From Arenibacter certesii DSM 19833 (GTDB lineage Bacteria > Bacteroidota > Bacteroidia > Flavobacteriales > Flavobacteriaceae): a stretch of DNA of 64,000 nt. Position numbers and translations under genes: made by a program. The DNA is taken from assembly GCF_000429545.1 (NCBI RefSeq), contig NZ_AUCB01000017.1, positions 42,741-106,740 of the forward strand. The letters run 5' to 3'. The notes beneath the pieces were generated by a model that was given only the letters and a program-made list of their open reading frames with translations, was not told where the DNA came from and did not search any database. Positions 18,534 to 27,066 of the stretch are shown one piece after another. Within the stretch, counting starts at the first letter, position 1. Each line of letters opens with the position of its first letter.

Positions 18534-19850
18534 ATGGATTTAAAAGAAAAATTAGTCTCCTCTTTTTTAGCGTTTGAAAATAATGTGGACGTGGAGCATT
18601 CTGTACACGATATACGCACCGAAGCAATAAAAAAGTTCGAGGAAAAAGGATTTCCATCCCGTAAAGAGGAGGAGTGGAAATATACCTCATTGAATACGTT
18701 ACAAAAGGTAGATTTCAGCATATTCCCCAAAACTGAAAGCGACTTAGACTACAAGGATGTTAAGCGTTATTTTATGCATGAGATCGACACATACAAAATT
18801 GTATTTGTTGATGGCGTGTATAGCTCCTATTTATCGGAAACAACGCATGATGGCGTAGATGTTTGCCTAATGAGCTCTGCACTAAGCAAGCCCATGTACA
18901 AGGCGGTTATAGATGTATATTTTAATAAGATTGCTTCAAAGGAGGATTCTTTAACCAATCTAAACACTGCGTTTAGCAGGGAAGGGGCTTATATATATAT
19001 CCCTAAAAACAAGACCCCTAAAAAACCTATAGAGATACTTCATTTTTCTACCGGTACTGAAGCGGCTTTAATGTCACAGCCACGTAACCTAATTATTGCT
19101 GAAGAGAATTCGGAACTACAGGTTATAGAACGACATCAAAGTCTTACCTCTAATGAAGTCTTTACCAATGCGGTAACCGAAATTTATGCTGGAAAAAATG
19201 CCATTATAGACTACTATAAAGTTCAGAATGATGGACTTACGGCATCTTTGGTAGACAACACCTATATTGATCAAAAAGATGGTAGCACTGTTGATGTCCA
19301 TACCTTTTCATTTGGCGGAAAATTAACAAGGAACAATCTTAATTACTATCAAAATGGGGAGCGTGTTAACTCAACGCTAAGAGGCGTAACCATTATTGAA
19401 GGAAAGCAGCATGTAGATCATCACACATTGGTACATCATATTCAGCCCAACAATGAGAGCTATCAGGATTACAAAGGTATTTATGATGAGAATGCTACAG
19501 CTGTCTTTAATGGGAAAATTATTGTAGATCAAATTGCACAGAAAACCAACGCCTTTCAACAGAACAACAATATCTTGTTAAGCGATAAAGCTACAATAAA
19601 TACTAAGCCTCAACTAGAGATATTCGCAGATGACGTTAAGTGCTCTCACGGATGTACTATTGGACAGTTGGATGAGGAGGCATTATTTTATCTACAATCT
19701 AGAGGTATCCCTAAAAAAGAGGCCAAGGCATTGTTAATGTACGCATTTGCCAACAACGTTTTGTCTACGGTACGTATTCCAGAGCTTAAGGCAAGAATCA
19801 ATAAAATCATCGCCAAAAAACTGGGGGTTAATATTGGCTTTGACTTGTAA
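18534..19850 (+). CDS. sufD: Fe-S cluster assembly protein SufD
   Basis: 438 aa, paralogue of SufB and part of SufBC2D. N-terminal helical region with FPSRKEEEWKYTSL (the characteristic R-x-E-x-W-K-Y-T motif), then the beta-helix core with HVDHHTLVHHIQPNNESYQDYKG split over 395-420 nt units and the C-terminal ADDVKCSHGCTIGQLDEEALFYLQSRG, which carries the His implicated in iron binding. Start at 18534 follows the pseudogene by 48 bp. Confidence 0.96.
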   Translation: MDLKEKLVSSFLAFENNVDVEHSVHDIRTEAIKKFEEKGFPSRKEEEWKYTSLNTLQKVDFSIFPKTESDLDYKDVKRYFMHEIDTYKIVFVDGVYSSYLSETTHDGVDVCLMSSALSKPMYKAVIDVYFNKIASKEDSLTNLNTAFSREGAYIYIPKNKTPKKPIEILHFSTGTEAALMSQPRNLIIAEENSELQVIERHQSLTSNEVFTNAVTEIYAGKNAIIDYYKVQNDGLTASLVDNTYIDQKDGSTVDVHTFSFGGKLTRNNLNYYQNGERVNSTLRGVTIIEGKQHVDHHTLVHHIQPNNESYQDYKGIYDENATAVFNGKIIVDQIAQKTNAFQQNNNILLSDKATINTKPQLEIFADDVKCSHGCTIGQLDEEALFYLQSRGIPKKEAKALLMYAFANNVLSTVRIPELKARINKIIAKKLGVNIGFDL

Positions 19851-19889
19851 TTAGGATAATAAAATCCCCAAAGTCAGTTATTTACCGTT

Positions 19890-21116
19890 ATGATAAACAC
19901 TGTTTTCGATATTCTTACCATTCGTAAAGATTTTCCAATTTTAAATCGGAAAGTCAACGGCGAAGCTTTAGTGTATTTGGACAATGCTGCCACCTCACAA
20001 ACACCTAAGATGGTTATCGATGCTATTGTGGATTATTACAGTCGGTACAACTCCAACATACACAGAGGGGTTCATAGCCTTTCCCAAGAAGCGACCGAGA
20101 TGTATGAGGAGGCAAGACTAAAGATTCAAAAGCATTTTAACGCAAGCAAAAGCCACGAAATTATATTTACACCAGGCACCACCTACGGTATTAATTTGGT
20201 GGCTAATGGCTTCAGCGCCTTACTAAATAAAGGGGACGAAATAATTGTATCTGCACTAGAGCACCACTCCAATATTGTACCATGGCAAATGTTGTGCGAA
20301 CGTACCGGAGCGGTGTTAAAAGTAATTCCCATGGATCTGGATGGTAAGTTAGTAATGGATGAATACCACAACTTACTCAATCCAAAAACAAAATTGGTAT
20401 TTTGCAATCACGTATCCAATGCCTTAGGCACAATAAATCCAATTAAGGAAATTATTACTGCGGCGCATAAAGTAGGAGCAGCAGTTCTAATAGATGGAGC
20501 GCAGGCCGCCCCTCATATCAAAGCAGATGTTCAGCAACTGGATGCCGATTTTTATGTGGTATCTGGTCATAAGATGTGCGGACCCACAGGAGTTGGAATC
20601 CTATACGGTAAAGAAGAGTGGTTAAATAAATTACCTCCCTACCAAGGCGGGGGCGAAATGATTGCGGAAGTAACCTTTGAAAAGACAACCTATGCAGACC
20701 TTCCACATAAATTTGAGGCCGGCACACCCAATATTTCTGGTGGGATTGCCTTTGGCGCTGCTCTGGATTACATGAATACTATTGGCTTTGATGCCATTGC
20801 GCAATACGAAGACGAATTATTAAAGTATGCCACTGATCAGCTTCTAACCATTGAAGGGCTAAAAATATACGGCACATCTAGTGAAAAAACAGCCGTTGTT
20901 TCTTTCAATATAGAAGGCATACACCCCTATGATATAGGGAGTATTCTAGATAAATTGGGAATAGCGGTTAGAACTGGACACCATTGCGCTCAACCTATTA
21001 TGGATTTTTATAAAATTCCTGGAACGGTACGGGCCAGTTTTAGTTTTTACAACACCAAAGAGGAAATAGATGTTTTGGTCGCTGGAGTTAAGCGAGCCAA
21101 AGCGATGTTGACATAG
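19890..21116 (+). CDS. sufS: Cysteine desulfurase SufS
   Basis: 408 aa PLP enzyme that abstracts sulfur from cysteine. PLP-Schiff-base Lys228 sits in VVSGHKMCGPTG and the active-site Cys366 in RTGHHCAQP, the short-loop type II arrangement of SufS that needs SufE. Conserved DGAQAAPH and the N-terminal LDNAATSQTP are present. It follows sufD by 39 bp. Confidence 0.97.
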   Translation: MINTVFDILTIRKDFPILNRKVNGEALVYLDNAATSQTPKMVIDAIVDYYSRYNSNIHRGVHSLSQEATEMYEEARLKIQKHFNASKSHEIIFTPGTTYGINLVANGFSALLNKGDEIIVSALEHHSNIVPWQMLCERTGAVLKVIPMDLDGKLVMDEYHNLLNPKTKLVFCNHVSNALGTINPIKEIITAAHKVGAAVLIDGAQAAPHIKADVQQLDADFYVVSGHKMCGPTGVGILYGKEEWLNKLPPYQGGGEMIAEVTFEKTTYADLPHKFEAGTPNISGGIAFGAALDYMNTIGFDAIAQYEDELLKYATDQLLTIEGLKIYGTSSEKTAVVSFNIEGIHPYDIGSILDKLGIAVRTGHHCAQPIMDFYKIPGTVRASFSFYNTKEEIDVLVAGVKRAKAMLT

Positions 21117-21140
21117 TACGCAATCTCATATTTACATGTT

Positions 21141-21172
21141 TTTGAATGTAAATAGTACTTGTTGTACTTTTG
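21141..21172 (+). promoter_or_regulatory. Internal promoter for sufE-sufT
   Basis: TTTG (21141-21144), a 20-nt spacer and TACTTTTG (21165-21172) form a good Bacteroidota promoter. It lies in the 93-bp gap after sufS, 37 nt before the sufE ATG, so sufE and sufT can be transcribed apart from the main operon. Confidence 0.65.
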
Positions 21173-21209
21173 TAAAGAATTTCCAGATTAATTTGGATAA
21201 ACATACAAT

Positions 21210-21632
21210 ATGAGTATAAAAGATATACAGGAAGAGATTATTGACGAATTCTCCATGTTTGATGACTGGATGCAGCGATATGAATATATGATTGAGTTGG
21301 GTAAATCCCTTCCTTTAATAGAAGAGCAGTACAAAACCGACGAGAATATCATTAAAGGTTGCCAAAGTAAAGTATGGGTACATGCCGAACTAAATGATGG
21401 TAAATTGATCTTTACCGCAGATAGCGATGCCATAATCACTAAAGGCATCATCGCCATTCTAATCAGAACTTTTAGCAATCAAAAGCCAAGTGATATTATT
21501 GCTGCGGACACCGAATTTATAGATGAAATTGGTCTAAAAGAACATTTATCCCCAACAAGGGCCAATGGTCTAGTAAGTATGATTAAGCAGCTTAAACTGT
21601 ATGCAATTGCCTACCAGACCCAATTAAACTAA
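21210..21632 (+). CDS. sufE: Sulfur acceptor protein SufE
   Basis: 140 aa. SufE takes the persulfide from SufS and delivers it to SufB. The acceptor Cys51 is in IKGCQSKVW, the family motif. The N-terminal SMFDDWMQRYEYMIELG and PLIEEQYKTDEN are standard. It has its own promoter upstream and is followed after 56 bp by sufT. Confidence 0.95.
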   Translation: MSIKDIQEEIIDEFSMFDDWMQRYEYMIELGKSLPLIEEQYKTDENIIKGCQSKVWVHAELNDGKLIFTADSDAIITKGIIAILIRTFSNQKPSDIIAADTEFIDEIGLKEHLSPTRANGLVSMIKQLKLYAIAYQTQLN

Positions 21633-21688
21633 AAGGCGAAGCGTTACGATGTAGACTAAATGGTTATTCACCATAAAATTTTAACACA

Positions 21689-22021
21689 ATGAGCACAGAA
21701 ACACCTACAATAGACACCCAAGAACTAGGAGAAAAAATAGTTCGTGTTATTAAAACTATATATGACCCAGAAATTCCTGTGGACATTTATGAGTTGGGAT
21801 TAATTTATGACGTTCTTGTAAATGAGGATCATGAGGTTAAAATCTTGATGACCCTAACCTCCCCTAACTGCCCTGTTGCAGAGTCTATGCCTATGGAAGT
21901 GGAAGAAAAGGTAAAATCTATAGACGAGATAAAAGATGTGGAGGTAGAACTTACTTTTGATCCACCATGGACCCAAGAACTAATGAGCGACGAAGCAAAA
22001 TTAGAATTAGGAATGCTATAA
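21689..22021 (+). CDS. sufT: SufT-like Fe-S maturation protein (MIP18/DUF59)
   Basis: 110 aa. A single MIP18 (DUF59) domain with TIYDPEIPVDIYELGLIYDV and the conserved Cys61 in LTSPNCPVAESMP. SufT proteins assist Fe-S maturation under high demand; related DUF59 proteins (PaaD, CIA2) also handle Fe-S targets. Position at the end of suf makes SufT the best reading. Confidence 0.92.
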   Translation: MSTETPTIDTQELGEKIVRVIKTIYDPEIPVDIYELGLIYDVLVNEDHEVKILMTLTSPNCPVAESMPMEVEEKVKSIDEIKDVEVELTFDPPWTQELMSDEAKLELGML

Positions 22022-22340
22022 AGTAGTATTAAGTATTCATACTCACTCGGCCGGACTTGATAACACTAACTTTATTTAACCTAAGTTTGGGGTGGTTTTA
22101 TAGTAAAGTCACTTAATGGGCGAGACAAAGCTCCTTATCCTCAGAATAATGGACGATTCCGATGATTCGGGACCGAGAACAGGAGCGAAGGAACGTAGCG
22201 ACGCGAAGTTTCGGTAAATGAGTTTACCTACTTAAGGAGGTAGGCGAAGGCGAAGTCAAAAACTCAACCTAATAAAATCATTTATATGCGGGGCGTACCC
22301 CTATTGGGTCTCATTTTCCGCTATAATTTTTTTTTGTCAC
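22022..22340. repeat. Dispersed intergenic repeat, copy A
   Basis: This stretch shares blocks with the region at 57.46-57.65 kb. CTTAT(C/T)C(T/G)CAGAATAAT(G/A)GACG-like sequence occurs at 22134-22155 and 57575-57596. A 21-nt perfect match begins CGAGAACAGGAGCGAAGGAA (22174-22194 and 57594-57614) and is followed by a diverged tail. It has no long open frame. The GC content rises here against an AT-rich background. Then comes GCGGGGCGTACCCCTATTGG (from 22289), a compact GC-rich inverted segment. The family has no name that I know. Confidence 0.65.
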
Positions 22341-22903
22341 TCTACAACCATAAGTTTATTTCATTGACACCTTATAACACTACCTACAAGGTTTTCTAAA
22401 CCATCCAGGATCTGAAATCAATTATTAAATGTTTGTTCAGCGAATTGAGTCTCTCACTAGGGCGCAGCCGAGAAGGCGAACTTCAATTCTAGAATTGATA
22501 TTAGTATTGAAGTAACATCAAATACATTAGTAAAGGAGAACTTTCTTTTGAACGCAACTCCGACATCAACTCGATGTCGGTTCGTTGTCGAGAACTTTTT
22601 TTAAAGGTGCAACAGACTTCTCAGGAAAATGAAAATTCAGTTTAATCACAGCTATTTCGATGCCACTTAAGTTTGCTATTCATTTTTACGAGCTCATAAC
22701 CAATTAATAGCCCTTTAGCTAATATCATTAGAAAGACGCACCAATCACACTTTAACAACAAGGTCTAATTGGGCCTTGGCAAGCCGTTAGAGGCCACTCA
22801 TTAAAATGGTTGCGGATTATCAGCCTACAAGTAATATAATGCTTCAAACGGGTCTTAAGTAATAATTGGTTCCTTACTTTTATAAAAAGATACCGTAAAC
22901 CAA
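22341..22903. other. Non-coding stretch after copy A of the repeat
   Basis: About 560 bp before the patatin-like gene. It includes a short inverted string TCCGACATCAACTCGATGTCGG (self-complementary arms CCGACATC / GATGTCGG around 22559-22580), which is the one structured element I see. No open frame looks coding. Confidence 0.5.
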
Positions 22904-23689
22904 TTACACGGCAACAAAGATCTCTTGTAACTTTTTTAAAGCGTGTTCGTATCCTATAGTGTAGGCTTTCTCTATACCCTTCTTATCCAAAATGCCAATT
23001 AAGTCTAAATCGTTTGGCTCAAAAAGCAAATCGCATTTTTTAACTTTAATTCTATTATTAGCATACATCATTAAGGAAGTTGTTCTGTTGGCCAATTGGT
23101 ATGAAGAATTAATCCCCTCTTTACTTAACACTCTAATACCCATGAGATTACTGCCAACTACATAATCTGCATTCTCAGCGACTTGGTAATACGGGAAGTT
23201 ATTCATGATACCCCCATCGGCGAAAATAGTTCCCTCAATTTCTATAGGACTAAAAACTGGAGGCAAAGCTGCGGAAGCCAATAATGGCCTAATAAGTTCC
23301 CCCTCTGAGAAGATTCTTTCCTCCCCTCGTTGCATATCTGTAGCTATAACATATAGTTTTCGCTCTAAGGCTTCAAAAGTATTCTTTGGAAAATATTTTA
23401 ATAATACATCAAAATATCGCTCCGTATCTAAAAGCCCAGGCTTAACAATGGTCATAAAATGATAACGGAACAATGGGGTCTCTTTAAAAAAGTTAAGCAT
23501 TTCGGAAACCGTATTCCCGTTGGCATACATAGCCCCAACTAAAGCTCCTACACTGCTACCACTCACTACTTGGGCTTGAATACCAAACTCATTCAAGGCT
23601 TGAATCATGCCTATATGAGCCATTCCCTTAACCCCTCCCCCAGACAGCACCAAACCAATTGACTTAGATCTAACTTCTTCCAAATTCAT
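22904..23689 (-). CDS. Patatin-like phospholipase (RssA/YchK type)
   Basis: 261 aa, single patatin domain. Oxyanion-hole loop SGGGVKGMAHIG (16-27), nucleophile Ser46 in GSSVG and catalytic Asp158 in ADGGIMNNFP form the Ser-Asp dyad. No signal peptide, so cytoplasmic or membrane-associated acyl hydrolase. Unlike the larger outer-membrane PlpD-type patatins of Bacteroidota it lacks POTRA and barrel domains. A TetR-type palindrome lies about 110 bp upstream of its start. Natural substrate unknown. Confidence 0.9.
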   Translation of the reverse strand: MNLEEVRSKSIGLVLSGGGVKGMAHIGMIQALNEFGIQAQVVSGSSVGALVGAMYANGNTVSEMLNFFKETPLFRYHFMTIVKPGLLDTERYFDVLLKYFPKNTFEALERKLYVIATDMQRGEERIFSEGELIRPLLASAALPPVFSPIEIEGTIFADGGIMNNFPYYQVAENADYVVGSNLMGIRVLSKEGINSSYQLANRTTSLMMYANNRIKVKKCDLLFEPNDLDLIGILDKKGIEKAYTIGYEHALKKLQEIFVAV

Positions 23690-24008
23690 GCTAGTAGTTT
23701 ATTAAAAAAATCACTTTTTCTATTTTAAACAATGCGTTAAACCTTCTCAAGCTAATCAATTTTCATCAATTTATGAGGCATTTAATAACACAACCCACAG
23801 ACTGATCGGTCTAAAATCTTCATTTCTTGTTTAGAATTAAAAAAATGACTAGCAATTATTGCTCGTATAGATGGACCTTTGCACACCTACCGCTTTATTA
23901 CCTTAAGAAGACACTTCTTTAAAACAGACTATATAGTATTATAAAGTCATTCATCTAGTGTAACGTTCATATTGGATTCCACATAAGTATTTCTCCTAGG
24001 TGATACTA
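23690..24008. other. Intergenic region upstream of the patatin gene
   Basis: 319 bp, AT-rich. Holds the near-palindrome at 23799-23812; nothing else with coding or structural character was seen. Confidence 0.5.
23799..23812. promoter_or_regulatory. TetR-type near-palindromic operator candidate
   Basis: AGACTGATCGGTCT is a 14-bp palindrome with one mismatched pair, closely resembling AGACCGATCGGTCT sites of TetR/AcrR-family repressors. It is about 110 bp upstream of the patatin start. No TetR gene is in the window. Confidence 0.4.
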
Positions 24009-24404
24009 TTATTGTAGTAAAAACACTAAGAATACCGTAGGGATAAAATATATAGCTATCGTCCTAGCTCCATCATAATCCTTAGCAATACGCTGCCCCA
24101 ACAAAAGCATTAGCAATAGAATACAGGCAAGCACAGCACCTGCCATAGCTATAGTTTTCCCACCTTCAGCGATAAGCATAAACATACCTAAAAGACAAAG
24201 AACCCCTGCAGCCAATTCCGTTATAAGTACCGTTATCAACAATAACGGTACCTGGTTTTGAAATAGGGTGTTTTTAAAATGTCCTTTTAACCAGACAACG
24301 TTCCCCTTCCAATCCAGCATTTTATCCAATGCACTTTGAACAAAAGTGATTATAAGAAAAAGAAGCAACAATAGCTCCGTAGCATTAGTGATTAGATGAT
24401 CCAT
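24009..24404 (-). CDS. DoxX-like small membrane protein
   Basis: 131 aa with four hydrophobic segments: TELLLLLFLIITFVQSALDKM, PLLLITVLITELAAGVLCLLG, MAGAVLACILLLMLLLGQRI and TIAIYFIPTVFLVFLL. The N-terminal helix ending in ALDKMLDW and the second pair with ITELAAG fit the DoxX/DoxD-like fold. It starts 14 bp after holB on the same strand, so the two are probably one transcript. Function in this setting is unknown; DoxX proteins have been tied to redox and quinone metabolism elsewhere. Confidence 0.75.
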   Translation of the reverse strand: MDHLITNATELLLLLFLIITFVQSALDKMLDWKGNVVWLKGHFKNTLFQNQVPLLLITVLITELAAGVLCLLGMFMLIAEGGKTIAMAGAVLACILLLMLLLGQRIAKDYDGARTIAIYFIPTVFLVFLLQ

Positions 24405-24418
24405 ATATAAAGTAAATA

Positions 24419-25570
24419 TTAAGCCGCTTTGGCGTGTAATAAGCGCGTTAGTTTTATGGACAAGTCTATTAGGATCAACTTGGCATTCCCATTTCTTTCA
24501 ATGTGATAGCTTGCATCTTCCAACTCCTTAACAATTAAAAGAATGTTACCCTCATGCACAAAAGGAGCAAATTTCTCCAATTTAAAACCCTCCACATGGA
24601 ATCTCATAAAGGCAAGGTCTTTGGCATTATAATTTATTAAGAGCGCCTGCCTCATAACAGAAATACAATAGCTTAGGAATTTCTTCTGCGTCTCTCTTCC
24701 CGTCTTAGCTACCAACTCGCTCCATGCAATTAGGTCATGAATAGCCCCTTTATTACCTTTAGCTCTAAAAGCAGATCTAACCCATTGAACAAACCACTTT
24801 TCAAACACTAGATCTTCAGAATCGTTATTCATAAAATCCAAGGCCTTATTAAAATTGCCGTTGGCTTCATGAGAAATTCTAATAGCATCTTCCTTACCCA
24901 TTCCTCTTTCCACCAAAGCCTCTACTATAGCTCCTTCCGCAACCGGCGGAAACCGCAATATTTGACATCGAGATAAAATAGTCTGAATAATCTGCTCTTC
25001 ATCTTCAGCAATTAAAATCAATATGGTCTTATTGGGTGGTTCCTCTATTAACTTTAACAATTTATTTGCTGTAGCAGTATTCATTTTTTCGGCCATCCAA
25101 ATAATCATGGCCTTATACCCCCCTTCGTATGATTTAAGGGATAGCTTTTTAACCATTATCTGGGCTTCTTCAACTCCAATCTGTCCCTGTTTATTCTCTA
25201 TTCCGATCATTTTATACCAATCGAAAAGGTTGCCATACGGCTGCTCCGTTACAAACTGTCGCCATTCTTTCATGTAACTATCACTTACTGCATGACTTTT
25301 TACCTTATCTGAATTAGCCACTGGAAAGGCAAAATGAATATCTGGATGGGAAAGGGAGTTACACTTTACATTACAGCTGTTGTCACCGGTACTGTTTTCC
25401 CCATCAGTATTACCACATAATAAATATTGGACATAACTAATTGCCATAGGCAGTTTACCACAACCCTCAGGACCGATAAAAAGTTGTGCGTGCGGAATCC
25501 GCCCAGCATCTGCACTAGAAGTAAGATGATCTTTAATATGGGTGAGCCCTAAAATATCCTTAAATAACAT
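24419..25570 (-). CDS. holB: DNA polymerase III delta' subunit
   Basis: 383 aa clamp-loader subunit. N-terminal AAA+ domain with Walker-A-like FIGPEGCGKL (about 31-40), a Cys-rich insert (Cys52, Cys66, Cys70) for zinc, and MAEKMNTATANKLLKLIEEPPN before the sensor LSRCQILRF, the canonical delta'/DnaX block. C-terminal collar domain is helical. A TATATTTG -7 element ends a few nucleotides before the ATG. Confidence 0.93.
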   Translation of the reverse strand: MLFKDILGLTHIKDHLTSSADAGRIPHAQLFIGPEGCGKLPMAISYVQYLLCGNTDGENSTGDNSCNVKCNSLSHPDIHFAFPVANSDKVKSHAVSDSYMKEWRQFVTEQPYGNLFDWYKMIGIENKQGQIGVEEAQIMVKKLSLKSYEGGYKAMIIWMAEKMNTATANKLLKLIEEPPNKTILILIAEDEEQIIQTILSRCQILRFPPVAEGAIVEALVERGMGKEDAIRISHEANGNFNKALDFMNNDSEDLVFEKWFVQWVRSAFRAKGNKGAIHDLIAWSELVAKTGRETQKKFLSYCISVMRQALLINYNAKDLAFMRFHVEGFKLEKFAPFVHEGNILLIVKELEDASYHIERNGNAKLILIDLSIKLTRLLHAKAA

Positions 25571-25574
25571 GCAC

Positions 25575-25582
25575 CAAATATA
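25575..25582 (-). promoter_or_regulatory. -7 element of the holB promoter (near-leaderless)
   Basis: On the minus strand TATATTTG (TAnnTTTG) ends 4 nt before the ATG at 25570, so the transcript may start at the initiation codon. A CAAA at 25606-25609 could be a -33 half with a long 23-nt spacing. Confidence 0.45.
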
Positions 25583-25726
25583 ATGGAATTAAACCAAAAG
25601 AAACCCAAATTTCATATCCACATACAACACGATCCATACCCTTAAATCTATCCTAAAAATTATATTTAACTGCCTAGATAGTGGTAATTATTTGAGAAAG
25701 TACCTTTTAAACCTCCTTTAAATCTT

Positions 25727-25734
25727 TACATTTG
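25727..25734 (+). promoter_or_regulatory. -7 element of the pgk promoter
   Basis: TACATTTG matches TAnnTTTG, 24 nt before the chosen pgk ATG (25759). It overlaps the first codons of the longer open frame from 25732, which argues for the shorter start. Confidence 0.5.
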
Positions 25735-25758
25735 CTATTCTATAAAACTAGTAATCAT

Positions 25759-26952
25759 ATGAGAACCATCAACGACTTTAATTTTAAAAATAAAAAAGCA
25801 TTAATCAGGGTAGATTTCAACGTACCCTTAGATGCGGATCTAAAAGTAACGGACAACAATAGAATTGTTGCCGCAAAGCCCACCATTCTAAAAATTTTGG
25901 AAGACGGTGGTAGCGCAATATTAATGAGTCATTTGGGCAGACCTAACGGACAAGCATCCCCGGAGCTTTCGTTAAAAAATATACTTAAGGAAGTTACCCA
26001 AGTAATTGGTGTAGACGTTAAATTTGTAGAAGATTGTGTAGGCCCAGTAGCTGAAAAAGCGGTAGCAGACTTAAAAAGTGGAGAAGTCTTACTTCTAGAA
26101 AACCTTAGATTTCATTCTGAAGAAGAGCAAGGAGATGAAGAATTTGCTGAAAAACTTTCCCGTCTAGGAGATATTTATGTAAACGATGCTTTTGGAACTG
26201 CACATAGAGCACATGCTTCAACCACTATTGTAGCAAAGTTCTTCCCAAAACAGAAATGTTTCGGTTTTTTATTAGCCAAGGAAATAGAGGCAATAGAAAA
26301 AGTAATGCGTACTGGTGAAAAGCCCATTACGGCAATTCTTGGGGGCGCAAAAGTATCCTCAAAAATTACAATTATAGAAAACATCCTAGATAAGGTAGAT
26401 CACCTGATAATAGGAGGCGGCATGACTTATACATTTGTTAAGGCCCAAGGGGGAAAAGTAGGCGATTCTATCTGCGAGGACGATAAAATGGAGCTAGCAT
26501 TGGAGATCCTTGCAGAGGCAAAGAAAAAGGGAGTTGAAGTACATATTCCCGTAGACGTTTTGGCAGCTGACGATTTTAGCAAAGATGCCAATACCAAAGT
26601 GGTGAATTCGGATGAGATCCCAGATGGATGGCAAGGTTTGGACGCCGGACCACAAACGCTTGAGAACTTTAAAAAGGTTATCCTAGATTCCAAAACAATT
26701 TTATGGAACGGCCCTGTTGGAGTGTTCGAAATGGAACCTTTTGCCAAGGGAACTATCGCTGTAGGTAATTTTATAGCAGAAGCTACCAAGAACGGAGCAT
26801 TCTCACTTGTAGGCGGAGGAGACTCCGTTTCTGCAGTGAAACAATTTGGTTTTGAAGAAAAGGTAAGTTATGTATCTACAGGTGGTGGCGCAATGTTAGA
26901 AAGTTTGGAAGGAAAAGACCTTCCAGGAATCGCTGCAATTTTAGAGGAATAA
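25759..26952 (+). CDS. pgk: Phosphoglycerate kinase
   Basis: 397 aa from the chosen ATG ([20 protein letters not shown]). It transfers phosphate between 1,3-bisphosphoglycerate and ADP in glycolysis/gluconeogenesis. Substrate-binding [14 protein letters not shown] and AHRAHAST, and nucleotide-side [19 protein letters not shown] and GGGDSVSA are intact. The frame opens 9 codons earlier, but the shorter start matches family length and the -7 element. The lytic transglycosylase gene begins 114 bp later and may be read through. Confidence 0.97.
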   Translation: MRTINDFNFKNKKALIRVDFNVPLDADLKVTDNNRIVAAKPTILKILEDGGSAILMSHLGRPNGQASPELSLKNILKEVTQVIGVDVKFVEDCVGPVAEKAVADLKSGEVLLLENLRFHSEEEQGDEEFAEKLSRLGDIYVNDAFGTAHRAHASTTIVAKFFPKQKCFGFLLAKEIEAIEKVMRTGEKPITAILGGAKVSSKITIIENILDKVDHLIIGGGMTYTFVKAQGGKVGDSICEDDKMELALEILAEAKKKGVEVHIPVDVLAADDFSKDANTKVVNSDEIPDGWQGLDAGPQTLENFKKVILDSKTILWNGPVGVFEMEPFAKGTIAVGNFIAEATKNGAFSLVGGGDSVSAVKQFGFEEKVSYVSTGGGAMLESLEGKDLPGIAAILEE

Positions 26953-27066
26953 ATTCCTCCTTTAAATTCTAAACGAAAATTGCTTTTTTGCCAAACTTTT
27001 AAATATATTATAAAGTATGGCAAAAAAGCACGATTTTCGTATGTCCCCATAATAAATAGAAACCTC

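Noticed and set aside
22289..22340. GC-rich GGGGCGTACCCC segment considered as rRNA or tRNA remnant
   Set aside because: No cloverleaf or rRNA core sequence can be built from it; treated as part of the dispersed repeat.
26980..27066. Upstream extension of the lytic transglycosylase by 29 codons
   Set aside because: It would mask the signal peptide that begins at 27067.
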